In this document: one piece after another, positions 21,801 through 37,780 of the stretch
Numbering within the stretch: the first letter of the stretch is position 1
Layout of the letters: every line of letters begins with the position of its first letter
DNA from: Glandiceps talaboti
Lineage: Eukaryota > Hemichordata > Enteropneusta > Spengelidae
Direction: 5' to 3'
Assembly (NCBI RefSeq): GCF_964340395.1
Contig: NC_135568.1
Location: 148,501-196,000 of the forward strand
DNA length: 47,500 bases
Position numbers and translations under genes: made by a program
The notes under the pieces: generated by a model
Databases searched by the model: none
Seen by the model: only the letters and a program-made list of their open reading frames with translations
Told to the model about the DNA's origin: nothing

Positions 21801-24535
21801 AATTCACTGTATATGACTGTGTGATCACTGTATATGACTATGTGGTCACTGTATATGACTATGTGGTCACTGTATATGACTGTGGTCACTATATGATTGT
21901 GATCACTGTACATGACTGTGATTACTTTATGTAACTGTGTGATTACTTTATGTAACTGTGTGATCACTGTATATAACTGTGATTACTGTATATGACTGTT
22001 TCTCTCCCTACCTACAGAGCATTAGAATATACCCATGCATTTCTAGAAGGAATAATTCAGGGAGAAAAAGATTTGAGTATTGTAGCTGGTAAGTTTATAT
22101 TTAACTCTTATTCATCAAATCTACTGTTTCTAGTTATGTGCAATCAAATTATTACTAATTATAGTTTTTAAAATTATGAGTATTGTGCTAATGTATCAAT
22201 GAAACCATGTTCAAATCAAGATTGAAGTTTTTCAGGGGGGGGGGGGGGGGTGCCCACTGATCAGCAAAGTAAGAGTAAATACAACACTTTACATTTTAGT
22301 GTACAATAAGTGTCCCATCGAACATATTTGAATACAAAGTCTTAGTTTTTGGTAACTTTTAAGTACATCTTACCTTTTATTTTGAGTTTGAATTAAAGAA
22401 AGTTGACATTGTATTTAGTTGATGTCAAAGTTATGCTATGCAATAAAAGTGATTACATATATTAAGCAATTTGTGAAAAAATATAATTAAATACATTAAA
22501 TGAAGTAAATACAATTAAATTTCTAAAAAATCTCTGTTTTGTGTCATGTAGCCCAGTATTGAAGGTTAAAGGTCATGTACCAGACACTGACAGTTTAAGA
22601 TCATGTGTCTGTTACCGAGGAGTCACACTTGCACTTGAGTTTAACTGAGAGAATTAATTATGACATACTTCTTATACTCAAGATGTAACATGTCCAGTAT
22701 TGAAGGTATTAATAATTAAAGGTTAAAGAGACTCTAGCTACAACTGGAACAAAATGTTTTGTTAGGTACAATATCTTACCATACCAACCTCTACCCACAC
22801 TCAGTATAGACCAGTTACAATAATCCATACCAACCTCTACCCACACTCAGTACAGACCAGTTACAATATCTTACCATACCAACCTCTATACCACACTCAG
22901 TATAGACCAGTTACAATATTTTACCATACCAACCTCTACCCACACTCAGTCTAGACCAGTTACAATATCTTACCATACCAACCTCTACCCACACTCAGTC
23001 TAGACCAGTTTTGCTATCAACACATGATCTACAAATGTTTAAACCCTAATAGTTTTATTTTGAATTAAGAGTTTGTGCACTGCTTCACTCTTATCGCATG
23101 TGATTGGTAGCACCAGTTGTCCAGCTCTTCCAACTATCATTTTGTACCCACCCATTGTTTCGTTGGTAAAATGTGTCTCTGCCCACAATGGTGCAGGCTG
23201 TCACACAAGCATCCAGTATGTGATGGATTTGAATTTGTAGTGCAGTTTGTGCCTAGTCTAGTCCAGTTGCTAACAACAAAATGGCAAGTTTTATGGTAAA
23301 TGCCTCTGTCAAAGTACCGTCGTGGATGATAGCGGATCAGAAAATAATGCAAAAGAAGATATAGAGGTGACCAGGTTTCATGTAATACAAGGAAGAGCCA
23401 TTATCACAACCGTAATACTTCAGAGGGATTAGATGTGTCCGGTAAGGATAATCCGAGATAAAAAGGTGTGAAACTGAATTCATGAATATTTATAAATAGG
23501 GACTCTAGGGCCCATCTGGCTCGGATAGCCCTAGTGGCCATGTTATCAGCAGTCCAGTTGAGTGTGGGCAAATTTTGACATGCTCATAATGTCATGCACC
23601 CTGAACAGTATTGCTCTGTAGTATTTGATTGGTTGTTTATATGGTATGAGTAATTGGATTTCAACTGATCTGTACTGTTTGATTGGTTGTTTATAGGGTA
23701 TGAGTAATTGGATTTCAACTGATCTGTACTGTTTGATTGGTTGTTTATAGGGTATGAGTAATTGGATTTCAACTGATCTGTACTGTTTGATTGGTTGTTT
23801 ATAACAATATGATTAGATATAGAGTCACTGGTGGAAGTGTTACTTCTTTAGTTCAAGACATTTAACCTTTAATACCTTCAATACTGGGCATGTTACCTTT
23901 GAGTCAAATACTAGTTCTGAAAAGTGTGTCAAAATCCCTTTCTTATCATAGTCTTATTGTTTTGTTCCAAGGTAATGCGTACAGTAAATCTTTGAAGAAA
24001 TTCCATGGATGGGTTGCCAGAGGTGTGTTTGCTGTGAGTATAGCAAGTATATCTGTGATGAGTCTTAGAACATGATTTTATAAGTTACAAATTTATTTCA
24101 CACATGCTGTTCATGTTAGTGATAATCTTTTAGCTTTTGAAGCGTCCTGGTCTTGACAAATGATGCTCATCAGAATGACAAATTCCATAGTTACTGCAGA
24201 CCTCTAGGTGGCAATATAAACAGCCAGCTATAGCAGTAACACAATTGTTGTGGAATGCCATAGACATAAATTGTGAAGTTTTGCTTAAGAGTTGTGGGTG
24301 CTATTTGTTAACATCTGAGTCTTCTATTTTTTTACAGCTTGTTGCCAAAACAGTGCCTTACTATGAGGACTTCATAGTGTTGTTAGCTGTCAACAAATCT
24401 GACTATGACCAACCTAAATTTGAGAAATACCTAATGGAAGACTTAGGAAGCTATGCTAATGCCATGTATAATATCATCGATATACTCTGTAAGTTCTATA
24501 CGGACAATGACCTGGATTTCCCAGAACAAGTATAA
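2978..24535 (+). CDS. PLEKHA8: FAPP2-like protein: PH domain plus glycolipid transfer (GLTP) domain
   Basis: Fourteen exons join in frame: 2978-3026, 4404-4520, 5742-5894, 6223-6344, 6769-6933, 7570-7611, 14592-14635, 15466-15732, 17274-17359, 17578-17636, 18790-18920, 22018-22088, 23972-24033, 24338-24535 (stop TAA). All borders are GT-AG. The product is 521 aa (518 from the second ATG at 2987), close to human PLEKHA8 (519 aa). PH domain residues 4-95 include K10, W18 and R21, equivalent to the PI4P/membrane residues K7, W15 and R18 of FAPPs. A helical segment (KMSELRLY) and a Ser/Pro/Thr-rich linker at about 217-315 follow. The GLTP domain spans about 320-521, with D362, N366, K369, W409 and H447 matching the glycolipid headgroup and ceramide contact residues of GLTP. 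Known family role: PI4P/Arf1-dependent Golgi glucosylceramide transport. Either ATG could start; the second matches vertebrate N-termini better. Confidence 0.96.
3027..4403 (+). other. PLEKHA8 intron 1
   Basis: The intron is bounded by GTAAGC and CCAG and contains the 253-bp (CATA)n microsatellite. No exon is needed here, because the PH domain continues directly from YISG to WQPRW. Confidence 0.85.
3810..4062. repeat. (CATA)n microsatellite, about 63 copies
   Basis: A nearly perfect tetranucleotide run in PLEKHA8 intron 1. Every frame on both strands stays open (YIHT or MYVC repeats), which explains five spurious open frames here. Confidence 0.98.
4492..4629. repeat. 69-bp tandem duplication of the exon 2 donor junction
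   Basis: Copy 1 (4492-4560) holds the last 29 nt of PLEKHA8 exon 2 plus the GTAAGT donor. Copy 2 (4561-about 4629) repeats the same exon tail with one deletion and a few substitutions, and an intact GTAAGT at 4589. Reading through to the second donor ends in TAG at 4586-4588. Confidence 0.9.
6578..6755. repeat. 54-bp minisatellite, about 3.3 copies, abutting the exon 5 acceptor
   Basis: Units start with TGATCTATCTCC at 6578, 6632, 6686 and 6740 in PLEKHA8 intron 4. The units are pyrimidine-rich and end 13 nt before the exon 5 acceptor (exon begins 6769). An open frame runs through repeat and exon, but the repeat portion is intronic. Confidence 0.9.
7276..7415. repeat. (TGTTG)n pentanucleotide microsatellite
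   Basis: About 28 copies with a few substitutions in PLEKHA8 intron 5. They generate cysteine/valine-rich and TTQHN open frames that are not genes. Confidence 0.95.
7985..8134. mobile_element. 150-bp fold-back (MITE-like) inverted repeat
   Basis: Left arm 7985-8050 and right arm about 8067-8134 are reverse complements with few mismatches: TATTATTCTCCAATATTTTT pairs with a matching end at 8115-8134. They surround a loop of about 15 nt. It sits in PLEKHA8 intron 6. No transposase is seen and no target-site duplication is clear. Confidence 0.7.
9044..9145. repeat. short inverted repeat, 17-bp perfect arms
   Basis: AACAGTCGTCTTGACTT at 9044-9060 is exactly complementary to 9129-9145, spaced by 68 nt. 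It could be the termini of a tiny MITE or a chance hairpin. It lies in PLEKHA8 intron 6. Confidence 0.7.
10135..14504. repeat. 50-bp satellite array, about 87 copies (4.4 kb)
   Basis: The monomer is about 50 bp, with a nearly invariant core GTGTTACTAAGCTAGTA followed by ACATATATACAG and then a variable segment (CAGACA, CAAACA or TAAACA; GTTAGACAGT or ATTAGACAAT). Length variants of 53 and 54 bp carry extra GTA or GTAC before ATACAT. It fills most of PLEKHA8 intron 6. Variant order repeats every 3-4 monomers, for example 12121-12270 and 12271-12420. There are no unique spacers. Confidence 0.98.
14701..14932. repeat. 44-bp minisatellite, about 5 copies
   Basis: The unit GTTATACACCCAGTTATTGT plus a TATCCTACAATAAACTATAC segment repeats in PLEKHA8 intron 7, starting about 65 bp after the exon 7 donor. 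The last copy is diverged. Confidence 0.93.
15050..15432. repeat. 34-37-bp minisatellite, about 11 copies
   Basis: Units of the form CTGTCCTGTTCTACATTATA followed by ACCTAGAATCCACA, in PLEKHA8 intron 7. The array ends about 33 bp before exon 8. Several copies contain TTCTACAG, which resembles a 3' splice site. Confidence 0.93.
15837..16700. repeat. 58-bp minisatellite, about 15 near-identical copies
   Basis: The unit CCACTGATAAGATAACACTA continues with ATGTGATGACCTGGGACTGA and AACATGACCCTTTAAAGT. Copies differ mainly at ATAACA/ATATTA and GACCC/GGCCC. The array lies in PLEKHA8 intron 8, about 105 bp after the exon 8 donor. The high identity suggests recent expansion. Confidence 0.97.
17161..17215. 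mobile_element. possible retroelement 3'-end fragment
   Basis: An AATAATAATCTTTATTTTGC tract followed by a GC-rich block (GGCCACCGGCCC) stands out from the surrounding AT-rich intron. It resembles short LINE/SINE 3' tails, but no coding part is seen. Confidence 0.25.
17614..17815. repeat. 57-bp tandem array duplicating the exon 10 donor junction, 3.5 copies
   Basis: The first copy contains the last 23 nt of PLEKHA8 exon 10 (GATATTCTAGGCAATATTAGG) plus GTAAGT. Two further copies keep an AGGGTAAGT donor at about 17694 and 17751. A fourth partial copy is degenerate (AGAGTAAAT). The intronic part ends in ATATAA, which stops the frame at 17667-17669. Confidence 0.92.
18543..18668. repeat. 41-bp minisatellite, 3 copies
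   Basis: The unit TTGGTGAATCTGCAGTGCTG plus TTGACCAATCAGATTGTGACA begins at 18543, 18584 and 18625 in PLEKHA8 intron 10. Each unit carries a CCAATCA motif, probably incidental. Confidence 0.92.
18967..20622. repeat. 25-27-bp minisatellite, about 64 copies (1.65 kb)
   Basis: Units are CAGTTGTCTGGCAGAGCTAA followed by ATAAA or AGAAAAA, with GGCAG/AGCAG alternation. The array starts about 45 bp after the exon 11 donor of PLEKHA8. A marker variant (TGTCTACCAG) occurs at about 19811 and again about 443 bp later, with the same neighbours, showing a larger duplicated block. Confidence 0.97.
20907..21998. repeat. degenerate minisatellite of TGATCACTGTRTATGACT type
   Basis: The first part (about 20920-21300) has units of about 55-60 bp containing GTGATCACTGTGTATGACTA and the self-complementary ACTGTACACTGTACACAGT. 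The second part decays to 20-27-bp units of TGTGATCACTGTATATGACT. It fills the end of PLEKHA8 intron 11, up to about 20 bp before exon 12. Frames through it are repeat artefacts. Confidence 0.93.
22235..22250. repeat. homopolymer run of 16 G
   Basis: An uninterrupted G tract in PLEKHA8 intron 12. Its length should be treated as uncertain in an assembly. Confidence 0.9.
22766..23010. repeat. about 49-bp minisatellite, 5 copies
   Basis: Units contain ACCATACCAACCTCTACCCA followed by CACTCAGTATAGACCAGTTACAATATCTT. One copy is shortened. It is in PLEKHA8 intron 12. Confidence 0.92.
23612..23805. repeat. 54-bp minisatellite, about 3.5 copies
   Basis: The unit TGTACTGTTTGATTGGTTGT is followed by TTATAGGGTATGAGTAATTGGATTTCAACTGATC. 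It is in PLEKHA8 intron 12. A minus-strand frame over it is an artefact. Confidence 0.93.
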
Positions 24536-24800
24536 CAATCTAGCATGGTAGGACAGCTAGTCATGTGACAGTCACATGATAAAATATACTGGTAGCTCAT
24601 TTATGTTATATTATGGTCACATGGCTATCAAAACTAGTCTCAAGACTCAAGATGAAGTAGAGTGGGTTTGATTAGTTATTTATATCACAATGTCACATGA
24701 TGGTCACATGGCTTTCAAAGATAATGAAATGAAATGTATATGATTTGATACTGATGTGACATGATAGTCACATGACCAATAAAAGCTCAAGACCACATGT
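24536..24800 (+). promoter_or_regulatory. PLEKHA8 3' UTR with AATAAA at 24778-24783
   Basis: A canonical AATAAA lies 243 nt after the stop and is followed within 20-50 nt by a GT-rich stretch (TGTGTAAGTGTTTGTATTTG), the usual arrangement for cleavage and polyadenylation. The UTR carries several copies of a TCACATGAT/GTCACATGGC motif. Confidence 0.75.
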
Positions 24801-27240
24801 GTAAGTGTTTGTATTTGTGTAAACTATTCTGTTCTTTTGCAATAGTGTATTGAAATATACTAAGATGTCTACATTTTGCCAAATTTGCCATAAATAAGTA
24901 TAATGAAAACACTCACAACTAGAATTCTATGGTCTAAGGAATAGATTTATGTAAAGACTGTTATAAGATATGTCAATTCTAATGTTTGTGAACAATGCCT
25001 GTAGTGCAATACAAAATACAAGTTTCATGTCCAAACATGTTTAGATGCTTCACAAATCTTACATATAGCTAAAATGATGTTGGCTTGGTGTGTCATGGGA
25101 CATTATGTTTTTGACACAAAGATAGACATATTTTGACTCTAGACTAACAATAACAGGGACACAAAAAATAAAGAAAGTGAAGATGTCTGAAAATATTTCC
25201 CCTTCATTTCTAACCATTACACTTTGAACAGTTTGGTCCAGTCAAATCTGTTACTAAAATAATGCAGGCTTGGTGTTTCATTCATGTATGACATTTATAG
25301 TATTACACACCCTCAGACAACTTCTAATGCAAAAGAAACAATTCCATAGGTGCTGTGCACAGTGGGGATGTAGAAGTAAAGTTAAAATGTTGATTATTAG
25401 TTAGAAAATAAACAATTGAAGCCATTAAAATCATCAAGTCCATGTGCATTTCATTAGAAGCCTGTTTTTACTGCACTGGGAAAGAATATCAAATGTTTAT
25501 CAGTGTTCAATGTGATTGGGCAAAGGATCCTCCTGTATTTTTACCAATTTGATTAATTAGGGGATATATTGGCAGTTGTAGCTATGGCAATGTGTGTACT
25601 AGGTAAAGTTTAACACAATATGGTGTACTACAGAGCAGATGTAGTACTGTTGCTACAATCTACCATATATTAGAACGCCATTATCATACTATAAGAATAG
25701 ATGCCGTGTTCATAGTATGAAATGAAAATTTCTTCTCACAGAGTAAAAGAAATTCTTGGAATTTCTTTATTGTCAGCATCGACAGGGTGTACTATTGAGA
25801 TATGTGATAAAAGTTCATTGTAATAAACCCCTGATGATCCTGACAAGATGGCAGCAAAAGTTTGGATTTTGCTTCCAAGAAATTTTTTAACTCAGTGAGT
25901 AGAAATTTTCAATGAATTATGATACTCTTTATACAATAAATAACACTTTTTGAAATGTAATATATGAGACATGCATATCAATTATTATATAACAGTGGCT
26001 TGTACATTCAAGTGGTTTGGTCCTATTTTGAATTATCTTTCATAGCTGGTTCAGCAGTGGAAAACAATCTATTAAATGGCTTAAATTTCCAACTATTTTC
26101 ACATATAAGCAGGCTTTCTTATAAAGAAAAGTATTGGTTCAAATCTTAACACAAGGTAAAGATTAAAAAACCTCCTTTTATAGACCATTGATATGGAAGT
26201 TGTACATGTATATGAAACAGTGCTATGCATATAACATAATATGGGTTACATGTCAATAAACCAATTAACTTGCATAACTTCAACTTGTCAGTGATATGCT
26301 TTGTATTTGCCAAGATAAAGAGATTTGGATAAATATAATGTCATTTCCTGCATGGTTTTCCCACAAACCCTTGCATGAAGTTCCAAAGTGGCCAAACATG
26401 TTTCAATTGCAGTAAAACTTCTCTACAAGATTGTAAGGTTGAATAAGTTACAAATGTGCTATTTTATCACCAAAAATCACATGCAAGCTGATAGCAGTAA
26501 TTAATACAAGTGTACTACAGGCAGAAATATATGTAAGTCAGACTGAAGCTTTCCTGTAAGTTGATCTGAGCAGTGATCAATACAAGTATACTAAAAGGGC
26601 AGCAATATATCTGACTGAAGCTTTCCTTTCATAATGCAGTTGCAGTACTTACCTCTGGATGTGTAACATGTCATTTTGTAATTGCATCATGTAAGACTCG
26701 AAATTTAAAAAGTGACTGTGAAAATAATGAGACCCAACAGAGCTGTTGAATTCTAAATTTAATAACTCTGAGCTTTGTACTTACTATTTAAACTGAATGC
26801 CAATAAGTTAAAATACTGTGTATGGTAATCAGATTCATAGACTTTGGATGAATGGAACACAGCGATAGGATAATCAACTAGTATGTACAGTATATTTGGA
26901 AACCATCTTGCTGAGATCAAACAGTCATTTTTTATGTCACTCAAATGTTTGATTTGTACATTTAGTACATTTAGTACATTACTGTAAAGTGTGACTTGTT
27001 TAACAACCTTTGAAGCAGTGATGTAGACACACCTGTGGTGAACAATTAAAACTGGCTTTGAAGATAATGAAAAGCTTTCTTCTTATGTTTACCTACTTTT
27101 CCATTGACAAACATTCTGGTAGAAAATCTTGGTGAAATGAAAAAGGAACACTCTATGATTTTACCTACCACCCTTAACTACAATACTTATAAGGAACTTT
27201 GTAGAATGGATGGAGAATCCAGGTTGAAATTACCTGCTCA
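24801..27240. other. intergenic, no gene seen
   Basis: AT-rich DNA between PLEKHA8 and the LU-VWD gene. All frames are short and without family signatures. AATAAA matches at about 25165 and 25407 could be alternative distal polyadenylation sites for PLEKHA8. Confidence 0.6.
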
Positions 27241-27254
27241 TTACTCATAGCAGA

Positions 27255-27380
27255 CAGTGTACATTCATTCATCCATTCATTCCTTCATCCATTCCTTCAT
27301 TCATTCATCCATTCATTCATTCCTTCATCCATTCCTTCATTCATTCATTCATTCATTCATTCACTCATTCATTCACTCAT
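27255..27380. repeat. (CATT)n microsatellite with CCATT variants
   Basis: An imperfect ATTC/CATT tetranucleotide run, including CATCCATTCCTTCATTCATT blocks. Confidence 0.93.
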
Positions 27381-27896
27381 GACTTTACAGGAACTCATTT
27401 CCATGAAATAGCAGACAGTTTCAGAATGTGATATCTAAATTAGATAATCCGATTTAATCAATAAGTTTAGTAGAATTTCAAAACTTTCTATCTAATTTGA
27501 TTTCTAGTAATTTGATTTTACTAAGCCATTGTATCAATATGTAGCTATAATAATTAGATAATTCTATTTATACCAGTGTATCTAGAACATCAAAATGTCT
27601 TGAACTGCATTATACAAACCCCAATATATCAATCACCAACAAAAATGCATTGTTGACAATTGTCATTGTACATTCCGTCACCAGAATTTTAGTATTCTTT
27701 TAGTATGCATGTATTTGTTGTAGTAATGGAATTTCCATTTTAAAATGATGGTTAGAATATATTTTTGCATTATCAGCTGTGAGAAATTGTGAATTATGTC
27801 CCTATCACTGATGACAACCTAGTTGATCATATCAAATATTTCACACTTTTTAGCACAACTGAACTGATAAGGTTCAGTAGTGCTATAGGCATGGCT

Positions 27897-27897
<1 letters not shown>

Positions 27898-27960
<63 letters not shown>
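27898..27960. repeat. (GT)n microsatellite, about 31 copies
   Basis: A perfect dinucleotide run immediately followed by the degenerate repeat at 27961-28400; the two may belong to one element. Confidence 0.97.
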
Positions 27961-27963
<3 letters not shown>

Positions 27964-28400
27964 TAAACAACTTAAAGTCAAAAACCACTGGACCGATTGC
28001 CATGATAATAGGTGGGTATATGATCTAGTTGGGGAAATTGTACAAATCAAAATGATCTTACCATCGGTGTGTGATTTGGGTCAAAAATGTGATTTTGGTT
28101 AAAAAATTTAAATTCCAAAACTACCCAGTAGATCGATCTGTGATTTGGTTGGAACGTTCTTAGATGTGTTTAGATTAAGAATTGTTCCTGACATGATGAT
28201 CCCATCAGTGATATGCAAAATAGAGCTTAAGTGTGTCTTTTTGGTCAAAAATCTATCATTCCCAAAATTATTTAGCAGATTGGGTTGAAATATGGTTGGA
28301 ACATTCTTAGTGGAGTTTAGATTAAGAATTGTTCATAACATGATGATCCCATCAGTGATATGCAAATTAGGTATAAAAATGTGTCTTTTTTGTCAAACCT
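27961..28400. mobile_element. degenerate repeat element (GACCGATTT/TGGTTGGAAC type), copy 1
   Basis: About three diverged units of roughly 140 bp, each with a CAGATYGRKYTG box, then GGTTGGAACRTTCTTAG, then AACATGATGATCCCATCAGT and GATATGCAAA. The same sequence family occurs at 32880-33335, also after a microsatellite. A microsatellite head plus internal repeats is reminiscent of Helitron-like non-autonomous elements, but I see no diagnostic ends. Confidence 0.6.
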
Positions 28401-29640
28401 ATGATAATATACTTACATGACTGTTTACATTATCATCATCTGAAACTCATGAAAACAACATGAAATCACAATAGACAAATAGTGCATTTGATGTAAATAT
28501 TATTATAATTTTGAATGATATGTTTAAATATTGGGCTATTATTAAGATAATTAATAAATCCAGATTTTCACACTTGCTCTTGTTGTAACTAGTCTTGTTT
28601 TATTACTAGAATTGTGCAGATTGTCACCAGCACATCAAATAAATAGTACATCTTTCATTTGAATGCTAAGAAATGATGGATCAACAAAGACGTTTTCCTT
28701 CACAAAATTTGAAGTGAATAACATATTCAAAACATTTGAAGATTATGAGACAAAAAATGCCATTCAGTTTATTTAACAATTTAAAAAGGTTAAACAAAGT
28801 GTAATATATTTCATTCAGTTTATTCAGATACTGACTGTGCTTGCATTTTTTCTTCAAGCTGCCTAACGATTACAGACAGGGTAAAAATAGTTTGAAGGCC
28901 ACATTAGATGTAATGTACATACTACGTAATGTACTAAAATCTTTTCTTGTCCTGTTAAATTACAACAAAAGAAACCTTTACAGGACATTTTCACTGACAA
29001 TGACAGGTACAACAAAAGGCCATCAAAAGAATAGGTTCATCAGCGTAAATGAAAGATAATAGTTTACAAGTCCTGACATAGTCCTTTTCACTAATACATG
29101 CCATAATCTTACAAATAGTTTACTATGCAGTTATGTGTCTGCAGACTATTGAATGGCATTAATGCTGTCATTATACTGGGTGACAGTACTTTTACAGGTA
29201 CGTCACTTACACCAACGTACGCCAAGTAGCTAAAACGTATAGGACACTTGAAAGTTCTAATATTCAGTCGGTTGTGTCAGTGGTAAGACGATATACTAAC
29301 CAAGAAACAGTGGCTTGTGACAATTAAATGTAAGTATTACTACATATTATTTAGACTTATGTATTTATAATAAATCACACAATGTTATAGATCATTTTAG
29401 TTTGTCAGCTGTGATTATCCATGTATGAAAACAGACATACACATTATAGTAAGTCAGAAGTTAGTTTAGCTTGCCAATGATTATACATCCTATCTATATA
29501 TTGATGGTCTTTCTAAGGAATGCAAAAGTAATGAATAAAACAGTCCTGATCAATAACTATTATCCTACAATTTAGGTGAAGTCCCGAGGGGATGCCATAA
29601 GTTTGTGACTTACGCTACACTTTAACATTTACACATTTCT
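28401..29640. other. intergenic, no confident gene; possible 5' noncoding exon donor at 29330
   Basis: No supported coding region. The AAAT|GTAAGT site at 29330 is a good donor match and could end a 5' UTR exon of the LU-VWD gene, whose coding exon 1 is preceded by a TTATTTCAG acceptor at 30330. This is inferred from splice consensus only. Confidence 0.3.
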
Positions 29641-29652
29641 AATATCAAGTCA

Positions 29653-29928
29653 TTGCAATTAATAATCCCATTTTTTTTATTGCTGGTTGATTCATTGTAT
29701 GAATATATATATATGAATTATGTTGCTACGGATAAATACAATCTAAGATCGCAATCTCTTCTTGTTCCATATGTTCTGGTTTTTGGTTTCTTGTACTTTA
29801 CTTTATATGTATTTATTATTGTATTTTTATTGCAGTTGGGCGAAAAAAAATGTTAAGGATGTATTGCTGTCAATAAATAAATAATAAAATAAATGATAAA
29901 TAAATAAATGAATAAATATACAGTAATG
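29653..29928 (+). mobile_element. possible LINE 3'-end remnant with (AATA)n tail
   Basis: A 67-aa frame contains YNLRSQSLLVP, loosely like the YNLR...VP stretch near the C-terminus of some non-LTR reverse transcriptases. It is followed by a short UTR and an (AAATA)n tail at about 29870-29925, as LINE 3' ends often have. The match is weak and no RT core is present. Confidence 0.2.
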
Positions 29929-30336
29929 TTAGAGTTTTGAGTCCAATTATCAGCAATAGGCCTAGTACGTGCGTGTACATATGTATAACTTGTGACATAA
30001 CTGGAGTGTTCCAATTGAATTATGTGAATATCTTCATTTGACCTATTGTTCTCAATTCATGATGTGTTTTTAGCCGTGTTGCAATATCTTGAAATATTTG
30101 ATCCTCAACTGTATTTTATGATGATCTGGGGACCATCTTAACCTCATCAGACGTTTACAGCCTTCTTATGTTATCTTATAATAAGATAAAGCCTGCATCC
30201 TATTCTTTGGTTAAGACTATATCTTTAGATATGTATAGGTTTATATTCAAGTTGGTTGTAGCAATGTATTCTTACTATTTTTTTCTTTCTGGAATTTCAT
30301 AGAAATAATTTGTGAAACTTATTATTTCAGATAGAG

Positions 30337-36579
<6,243 letters not shown>

Positions 36580-36590
<11 letters not shown>

Positions 36591-36745
36591 CAGCTAGGAA
36601 GTTACATCACAAACCCTGGGAGCTGACCTATGCAGAATAACCCTAGGAATATATCATCACAAACCCTGGGAGCTGACCTATACAGATTATAATGCTAGAA
36701 AGTACACATATCATCACAAACCCTGGGAGCTGACCTTTCCTTATC
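36580..36745. repeat. about 50-bp tandem repeat, 3 copies, covering the last-exon stop
   Basis: Units GCAGAATAAC...CATCACAAACCCTGGGAGCTGACCTAT start at about 36582, 36632 and 36682. The first copy includes the GAA-TAA stop of the predicted final exon. Confidence 0.9.
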
Positions 36746-36931
36746 GATGAAAACTCATGGGATGGACTTTTCTGTGTGAAAAGAAAGTCCTCTTCAACTT
36801 TTAATTTATGACCAGATATGTTTTGAACAAATCACCTGCACTTTTTCAGTGTCACTGGATGATTCAAATGAGTGTATTAGTAGTGTATTAATTATAGTGC
36901 ATTCAAGGTGAACATGCAAAATCAAACTACA

Positions 36932-36988
<57 letters not shown>

Positions 36989-37022
36989 TGCGCGTGCACG
37001 TGCGTGTGCGTGTGTGTGTGTG
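36932..37022. repeat. (GT)n microsatellite with GC interruptions
   Basis: A dinucleotide run, then GCGCGTGCGCGTGCACGTGC and back to GT. The alternating purine-pyrimidine with CG steps is a candidate Z-DNA former. Confidence 0.95.
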
Positions 37023-37683
37023 GATTGCAATTCATTCATCCAAATTTCAACTGGTCCCATTTCAACTCATCTTAAATTCAACTCGCCCCATTTTCAACTC
37101 ATTCCATTTTAACGATATATGGACTCAAAGTACGGGGACTGAAAAAATTACATGATTTTACCTACGTGGTCAGTTGAAGCGTAGCAAATGTAACATTTTG
37201 TAGCAGAAAGTGGTGTGGCTTTTGGCTAAGTGTTTGCTAGATCTAGAACTTATACTAGCACAACAACTTTCCTCAGTCATGGAATATCATTTTTCACATT
37301 AGGACTTAAAGTTTACAACCCAAATAAGAAATAATAATGATAATATTAATAACCAGGGAGAATATTAGTGACTGACACGCTTATGACTTCTGCACGTACA
37401 GGTTTTGGAGATGTGTCTCCTCTCCCTAAGTATTGTAGTATGTACTATACCCTGTTCACAGCGCAAGTGTTACTTCATTAGTGGAATGCGAGATACCATA
37501 GACCCTCCAAACTGAGTACTACTAACTTCGATTTCATATATGCACAGGTAAATTATATTGTAAAGAGTTGGGGTGAGTCGAAAATGAGGCGAGTTGAAAT
37601 TGGGGCGAGTTCAAAATTGGACGAGTTGAGTGGGATGAGTTGAAATGGGACAAGTTGAAATTGGGACGAGTTGATCCGTCACC

Positions 37684-37780
37684 TCTGTGTGTGTGTCTGT
37701 GTGTCTGTGTCTGTGTTTGTGTGTGTGTCTGTGTCTGTCTATGTATGTCTGTGTTTGTATCACAGACACACACACAGACA
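37684..37780. repeat. (GT)n/(CTGTGT)n microsatellite
   Basis: Imperfect GT and GTGTCT repeats, then the complementary ACAGACACAC at its right end, giving a small inverted repeat. Confidence 0.92.

Larger units (their letters stand above)
22674..23915. mobile_element. candidate non-autonomous element with about 50-bp inverted termini
   Basis: Left end 22674-22725 (ACATGTCCAGTATTGAAGGT, then ATTAA...AAAGGTTAAA) is the reverse complement of about 23860-23910 (CCTTTAATACCTTCAATACT, then GGGCATGTTA). A second partial copy of the left end lies at about 22545-22580. The interior has two minisatellites and no transposase. It lies in PLEKHA8 intron 12. Confidence 0.55.

Noticed and set aside
23117-23352. 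Overlapping frames of 60-71 aa on both strands in PLEKHA8 intron 12
   Set aside because: They have no domain or splice support, and PLEKHA8 phases are complete without them.
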